Shown here piece after piece: positions 24,221 to 27,727 of a stretch of 27,727 nucleotides of DNA. The stretch is taken from the NCBI GenBank assembly GCA_963929765.1, contig CAWVKD010000077.1, positions 1 through 27,727 of the forward strand, read 5' to 3'. Positions within the stretch are counted from its first letter, which is position 1. Each line of letters begins with the position of its first letter. Source of the DNA: RGIG529 sp963929765. GTDB taxonomy: Bacteria > Bacillota > Clostridia > Oscillospirales > Oscillospiraceae. The notes beneath the pieces were generated by a model, which was given only the letters and a program-made list of their open reading frames with translations, ran no database searches and had not been told where the DNA came from. A program made the translations under genes and the position numbers.

Positions 24221-24586
24221 GTGAAAAGCCAAGCTTACCAGATGAGTCTGCTATTTGATTTTTTCGGCGATTTACTAACAGAACGCCAAAAAGAATTTTT
24301 TGACTTATATTATAATGAGGATCTTTCTCTTGGGGAAATTGCGGAAAACAGCGGAATTACCCGTCAGGGTGTACGAGATGTCATTGTACGGGCTGAAGGA
24401 ATTTTGACAGAGTTTGAGAAGAAAACAAATATTGTCCAACGTTTTTTAGAATTTGAGCCTCATATCAACACCATTGAACAAGCGGCTCAAGAGATTTTAG
24501 AAATCAACCACCGTACCATAGGCAATCAACGGTTAGCAGAACTCTCAGAGACCATTTTACAGTCTGCTGCTGCACTCAAAGAATAG
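24221..24586 (+). CDS. ylxM: YlxM family signal-recognition-particle-associated DNA-binding protein
   Basis: A 121-residue protein of the UPF0122/YlxM family, usually encoded directly upstream of ffh in Firmicutes and associated with SRP function. Residues ~18-65 form a sigma-region-4-like helix-turn-helix: LLTERQKEFFDLYYNEDLSL, GEIAENSGITRQGVRDVIVRA. The rest is helical and probably a dimerisation or coiled region. The GTG at 24221 has a strong AAAGGAGG site 10 nt upstream (24203-24210). The protein is followed by ffh 29 nt downstream. The precise molecular role is poorly understood; a modulating role in SRP assembly is established for streptococcal YlxM. Confidence 0.92.
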   Translation: MKSQAYQMSLLFDFFGDLLTERQKEFFDLYYNEDLSLGEIAENSGITRQGVRDVIVRAEGILTEFEKKTNIVQRFLEFEPHINTIEQAAQEILEINHRTIGNQRLAELSETILQSAAALKE

Positions 24587-24615
24587 CTCTATGTTTGGAA
24601 AGGAGTTGACACACC

Positions 24616-25968
24616 TTGGCATTTGAAGGTTTGACACAAAAGCTCAGTGCAACATTTAAACGTTTGCGTGGAAAAGGACGTCTCAGCGAAGCTGACGTGA
24701 AAGAAGCCATGCGCGAGGTGCGTTTGGCTCTGTTGGAAGCAGATGTCAACTATAAAGTTGTAAAAGATTTTATCAAACGGGTCACGGAACAGGCGGTTGG
24801 AACCGATGTTCTGGAGAGTTTGACGCCCGCCCAAATGATTATCAAAATCGTCAATGCAGAACTCACCGCCTTGATGGGTGGACAAAATGCTAAACTGACC
24901 ATCTCCTCTAAACCACCTACTGTGGTTATGCTGGTAGGTTTGCAAGGCGCCGGTAAAACCACCAACGGCGCCAAACTAGCTGGATTGATGAAAAAGCAGA
25001 ATAACAAACGTCCTCTTTTGGTTGCCTGTGACGTTTACCGTCCTGCTGCTATTAAGCAATTGGAAATTGTAGGTAGTCAGTTGGATATCCCTGTTTTTCA
25101 AATGGGGCAGGGCGATCCTGTAGAAATTGCCAAAGCCTCCATTGAGCATGCAAAAAAACATGGCAATGACATGGTGTTTCTGGACACAGCAGGTCGGCTG
25201 CATATCGATGAAACATTGATGACAGAACTCAAACAGATTAAAGCTGCTGTTTCCCCCCAGGAAGTCCTTCTAGTGGTAGACGCTATGACAGGCCAAGATG
25301 CTGTTCAAGCGGCTTCAGCATTTGATGAAGCTTTGGGACTAGACGGTGTGGTGTTAACCAAATTGGATGGTGATGCCCGGGGTGGTGCTGCTCTTTCAGT
25401 AAAGGCCGTAACCGGCAAGCCGATTAAATTTGTAGGCACTGGAGAAAAATTAGATCAAATAGAACTGTTCCATCCCGATCGCATGGCATCCCGTATCCTT
25501 GGAATGGGTGATATGCTTTCTCTAATTGAGAAAGCGGAGCAAGCATATGACGAGAAAAAGGCACTGGAATTACAAGCAAAACTGAAGAAAAACAAGCTGA
25601 CTCTGACAGATTTATACGAACAGCTCAATCAGCTTAAAAATATGGGCTCTCTTTCTGATATTGCCGGCATGTTACCCGGCATGGGTGGAAAAGCTCTTAA
25701 AGGTATTGGTGCTCCTGACGAAAAAATGCTTTCCCGGGTGGAGGCCATCATTTTATCTATGACAGTGCAAGAACGGGAAAATCCTTCTATTTTAAACAAC
25801 AGCCGGAAAAAACGTATTGCCGCTGGAAGCGGTACTTCCGTGGTAGATATCAATCGGCTGCTGAAACAATTCGATATGATGCAAGCATTAACCAGACAAT
25901 TTGCCGGAGGAAAATTACCTCGTGGCTTACGAGGCAAGCTAAAAGGTATGTCGGGTATGCCATTTTAA
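24616..25968 (+). CDS. ffh: Signal recognition particle protein Ffh
   Basis: Ffh is the SRP54 GTPase that binds the 4.5S/scRNA and signal sequences and docks with FtsY for co-translational membrane targeting. It is 450 residues. An N domain (1-~90) precedes the G domain, with P-loop GLQGAGKT (108-115), DTAGRLHID, TKLD (248-251) followed by GDARGG, and GMGDM. The M domain has the GMLPGMGGK segment and the C-terminal RGLRGKLKGMSGMPF. The start is a TTG at 24616 after AAGGAG; the product begins MAFEGLTQKL, the standard Ffh N-terminus, so the rare TTG is credible. It is co-transcribed with ylxM. A gap of 94 nt separates it from rpsP. Confidence 0.98.
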   Translation: MAFEGLTQKLSATFKRLRGKGRLSEADVKEAMREVRLALLEADVNYKVVKDFIKRVTEQAVGTDVLESLTPAQMIIKIVNAELTALMGGQNAKLTISSKPPTVVMLVGLQGAGKTTNGAKLAGLMKKQNNKRPLLVACDVYRPAAIKQLEIVGSQLDIPVFQMGQGDPVEIAKASIEHAKKHGNDMVFLDTAGRLHIDETLMTELKQIKAAVSPQEVLLVVDAMTGQDAVQAASAFDEALGLDGVVLTKLDGDARGGAALSVKAVTGKPIKFVGTGEKLDQIELFHPDRMASRILGMGDMLSLIEKAEQAYDEKKALELQAKLKKNKLTLTDLYEQLNQLKNMGSLSDIAGMLPGMGGKALKGIGAPDEKMLSRVEAIILSMTVQERENPSILNNSRKKRIAAGSGTSVVDINRLLKQFDMMQALTRQFAGGKLPRGLRGKLKGMSGMPF

Positions 25969-26006
25969 ATTGTCTGTGAATTTCCATTCAATTATTGTGT
26001 ATGTAT

Positions 26007-26022
26007 GAAGCATATTTGCTTC
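26007..26022 (+). promoter_or_regulatory. Small hairpin in the ffh-rpsP gap
   Basis: GAAGCA (26007-26012) and TGCTTC (26017-26022) form a 6-bp stem with a 4-nt loop. It has only a very weak downstream T-run, so it is more likely an mRNA processing or attenuating hairpin than a terminator. No convincing promoter is present in this gap. Confidence 0.35.
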
Positions 26023-26062
26023 TTGCAGATATATCACGTTTACTGTCGGAGGTGAAACGAAT

Positions 26063-26302
26063 ATGGTAAAAATCAGACTGCGGAGAATGGGTGCTAAAAA
26101 AGCTCCTTTCTACAGAATTGTAGTAGCTGATTCCCGCTATCCCAGAGATGGCCGTTTTATTGAAGAAATCGGCACCTATAATCCCTTAACAAATCCTGCG
26201 GAGCTGAAAGTAGACGCAGAGCGGGCACAAGCTTGGATCAAAACCGGAGCACAGCCCACCGAGACCGTAAAAGCTCTGTTGAAAAAAGCAGGCGCACTGT
26301 AA
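26063..26302 (+). CDS. rpsP: 30S ribosomal protein S16
   Basis: S16 binds 16S rRNA in the 30S body and supports early assembly. It is 79 residues, slightly shorter than the common ~80-90. The N-terminus MVKIRLRRMGAKKAPFYRIV and the segment ADSRYPRDGRFIEEIGTYNP are classic. The ATG is preceded by GGAGGTG about 9 nt upstream. It lies after ffh and before khpA in the conserved Firmicutes order. Confidence 0.98.
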   Translation: MVKIRLRRMGAKKAPFYRIVVADSRYPRDGRFIEEIGTYNPLTNPAELKVDAERAQAWIKTGAQPTETVKALLKKAGAL

Positions 26303-26316
26303 GGGAGGCATGCTCC

Positions 26317-26547
26317 ATGAAAGAGCTTTTGACGTATATCGCCAAACATTTGGTAGACAATCCTGATGCTGTTTCTGTCAAAGAAACGGTTCAGGAGGAT
26401 GGAACCATTTTGGAATTACATGTGGCGTCTGAAGACATGGGCAAAGTCATCGGTCGCCAGGGCAAAATTGCCCGAGAGATCCGTACCATTGTCCGTTCTT
26501 TGGCGCAACGATCCAATCAAAAGGTCTCTGTGGAAATTGTAGATTAA
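26317..26547 (+). CDS. khpA: KH-domain RNA-binding protein KhpA (YlqC-like)
   Basis: A 76-residue single-KH-domain RNA-binding protein. The nucleic-acid-binding GxxG loop is G46-R-Q-G49 in MGKVIGRQGKIAREIRTIVR. In streptococci and other Firmicutes KhpA pairs with KhpB (EloR/Jag) and affects cell elongation and RNA regulation; KhpB is not in the window. The ATG at 26317 follows AAGGGAGG, whose first bases overlap the rpsP stop codon; an in-frame extension into rpsP is rejected. Only 14 nt separate it from rpsP, so translational coupling is likely. Confidence 0.94.
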   Translation: MKELLTYIAKHLVDNPDAVSVKETVQEDGTILELHVASEDMGKVIGRQGKIAREIRTIVRSLAQRSNQKVSVEIVD

Positions 26548-26549
26548 GC

Positions 26550-26581
26550 AAAAAAAGTCCACTGATTTGTTCAGTGGACTT
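26550..26581 (-). terminator. Hairpin between khpA and rimM with its U-tract on the antisense strand
   Basis: An 11-bp perfect stem, AAGTCCACTGA (26555-26565) and TCAGTGGACTT (26571-26581), with a 5-nt loop. The A-run at 26550-26556 makes a strong T-run only on the minus strand. On the plus strand the sequence after the stem is CTTGCCA, a poor U-tract, so rimM read-through is expected and antisense termination is favoured. Confidence 0.6.
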
Positions 26582-26629
26582 CTTGCCATTTATTTATGAT
26601 TTTCCAACTTTTTTTCATAGGAGAAGCAT

Positions 26630-27136
26630 ATGAAAAACAAAGCTTTTTTAGAAGCTGGCCGTATTGTGAATACCCATGGCGTACGGGGAGAAGTCAAAAT
26701 TCAATCTTTTTGCGACAGCTTAGAATTTTTGCAACAATTTGACGTCTTTTATATTGATCAAGTCCCTGTACCTGTTCTGAGTTCTCGTATCCACAAAAAC
26801 TGCCTTTTGGCCCGCCTAGAATCGGTAGACGATATTGATACTGCGGCACGCCTGCGTGGTAAATTGGTCTTTGTTGATCGCAGCAACATCACCCTGCCAG
26901 AAGGCCAGTACTTTATTGCCGATTTAGAGGGTTTGACAGTCTTAGACGCAACAACCAATACATCCATTGGAACACTGGTCGAAGTTTTATCTCTTCCTGC
27001 CGGTGATGTCTACTCAGTCAAAGGGGAACGGGAATATCTGATCCCCGCAAAGGGTGGGTTTGTGGAAGAGGTCAATTTGGACGCGGGATACCTCAAAGTG
27101 CATTTAATAGAAGGGTTGGCTGTGGATGAGAATTGA
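26630..27136 (+). CDS. rimM: 16S rRNA processing/maturation protein RimM
   Basis: RimM binds S19 and aids 30S head maturation. It is 168 residues, the usual length. The N-terminal RimM domain has GRIVNTHGVRGEVKIQSF and the DIDTAARLRGKLVFVDRS region; the C-terminal PRC-barrel has LEGLTVLD, SLPAGDVYSV and YLIPAKGGFVEEVNLD. The ATG at 26630 is preceded by AGGAGAA. It overlaps trmD by 11 nt, which is a usual arrangement and suggests translational coupling. Confidence 0.97.
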   Translation: MKNKAFLEAGRIVNTHGVRGEVKIQSFCDSLEFLQQFDVFYIDQVPVPVLSSRIHKNCLLARLESVDDIDTAARLRGKLVFVDRSNITLPEGQYFIADLEGLTVLDATTNTSIGTLVEVLSLPAGDVYSVKGEREYLIPAKGGFVEEVNLDAGYLKVHLIEGLAVDEN

Positions 27137-27727
27137 CATTATGACTCTGTTTCCTGATGTTGTAGGCGATATGCTTTGCGAAAGTATCTTAGGCAGGGCA
27201 CAGGAACGAGGTTACATTCGCATCGAATGCCATCAGATCAGAGACTATACCCTCAATAAGCAAAAGCAGGTAGATGACTATCCTTATGGCGGCGGTGCAG
27301 GCATGGTTATGCAGGCTGATCCTTTGTATCATTGTTGGAAGCATATCCAAGACAGCGCCCAGGAACATATCCACACCATTTATATGTCCCCTGCTGGTAA
27401 AGTATTTCGTCAAGCAGATGCCAAACGGTTACGAGAATATAACCGCTTGATCTTAGTCTGCGGCCATTATGAGGGCATAGACGAACGATTCATCCAGGAA
27501 TGTGTCGACGAAGAACTCTCTCTAGGGGATTTTGTCCTCACCGGCGGCGAGATCCCAGCTATGGCAGTGGCAGACGCTGTTTGCCGCCTGGTCCCGGGTG
27601 TTTTGCGGTGTGAGGATTGTTTTACCGAAGAAAGCCACTGGTCTGGCCTTTTGGAGTATCCTCAATATTCTCGGCCAGAGGTTTGGCACAATCAATCTGT
27701 ACCCAGCATTCTGCTTTCCGGCCACCA
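27126..27727 (+). CDS. trmD: tRNA (guanine-N1)-methyltransferase TrmD, 3' end cut by window
   Basis: TrmD is the SPOUT methyltransferase that makes m1G37 next to the anticodon with S-adenosylmethionine, preventing +1 frameshifting. The first 200 of about 240 residues are present; the frame is open to the right edge. It begins MRIDIMTLFPDVV. Conserved segments are YPYGGGAGMVMQADP (52-66), LVCGHYEGIDERF and SLGDFVLTGGEIPAM, the knotted SAM-binding core, followed by LEYPQYSRPEVW. The ATG at 27126 lies inside the rimM end. Confidence 0.97.
   Translation, partial: MRIDIMTLFPDVVGDMLCESILGRAQERGYIRIECHQIRDYTLNKQKQVDDYPYGGGAGMVMQADPLYHCWKHIQDSAQEHIHTIYMSPAGKVFRQADAKRLREYNRLILVCGHYEGIDERFIQECVDEELSLGDFVLTGGEIPAMAVADAVCRLVPGVLRCEDCFTEESHWSGLLEYPQYSRPEVWHNQSVPSILLSGH

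Noticed and set aside
26233..26316. N-terminal extension of KhpA into rpsP
   Set aside because: It overlaps the end of S16 and passes the AAGGGAGG site that fits the ATG at 26317; the KH domain is complete without it.
1..27727. CRISPR arrays, tRNA or rRNA genes, insertion sequences, phage genes or T-box/riboswitch leaders
   Set aside because: No regularly spaced repeats, cloverleaf-like segments, transposase or integrase-like proteins, or recognisable riboswitch cores were seen on reading both strands; the only repeats are the short ones listed.

Overview
The window is a chromosomal housekeeping region of a low-to-moderate GC Firmicute, most likely class Clostridia and plausibly Oscillospirales/Ruminococcaceae-like. 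The support is the order rpoB-rpoC-L7Ae-rpsL-rpsG-fusA-tuf and ylxM-ffh-rpsP-khpA-rimM-trmD, the Gram-positive S12 insertion, strong purine-rich Shine-Dalgarno sites, sigma-A promoters with 17-nt spacers, and a DUF4830-type secreted protein. The family-level placement is inference; no 16S gene or other decisive marker is present.

Layout. (1) 60-1917: a PucR/CdaR-type regulator on the minus strand, divergent from a small membrane-anchored DUF4830-like protein on the plus strand. (2) 1966-2000: a bidirectional terminator shared by the DUF4830 gene and tuf. (3) 2006-14509, minus strand: rpoB-rpoC, then L7Ae-rpsL-rpsG-fusA-tuf. Three strong sigma-A promoters are visible here, ahead of rpoB, the L7Ae gene and tuf. 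rpoB is not preceded by rplK-rplA-rplJ-rplL; it has its own promoter and a roughly 200-nt leader with an intrinsic-terminator-like hairpin. (4) 14907-16514, plus strand: a multi-pass Gpi18-like GT-C glycosyltransferase. (5) 16390-23973, minus strand: a 2527-residue cyclic beta-1,2-glucan synthase (GT84 plus glycoamylase-like plus GH94). Its 3' end overlaps the glycosyltransferase convergently by 125 bp. (6) 24142 to the window end, plus strand: a sigma-A promoter followed by ylxM-ffh (signal recognition particle), rpsP-khpA-rimM (30S protein, RNA-binding protein, 30S maturation) and trmD, which runs off the right edge.

How the genes work together. Blocks 3 and 6 supply transcription (RNA polymerase beta and beta'), translation (S12, S7, EF-G, EF-Tu, S16), ribosome maturation, tRNA m1G37 methylation and co-translational targeting. 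The two envelope-carbohydrate genes between them are the accessory part of the window. I see no CRISPR array, tRNA, rRNA, insertion sequence or phage gene.

I did not find a clearly new multi-gene system. The points most worth a second look are the rpoB leader, the giant glucan synthase with its convergent overlap and 30-bp repeat, and inter-gene hairpins inside operons whose T-runs face the antisense direction.
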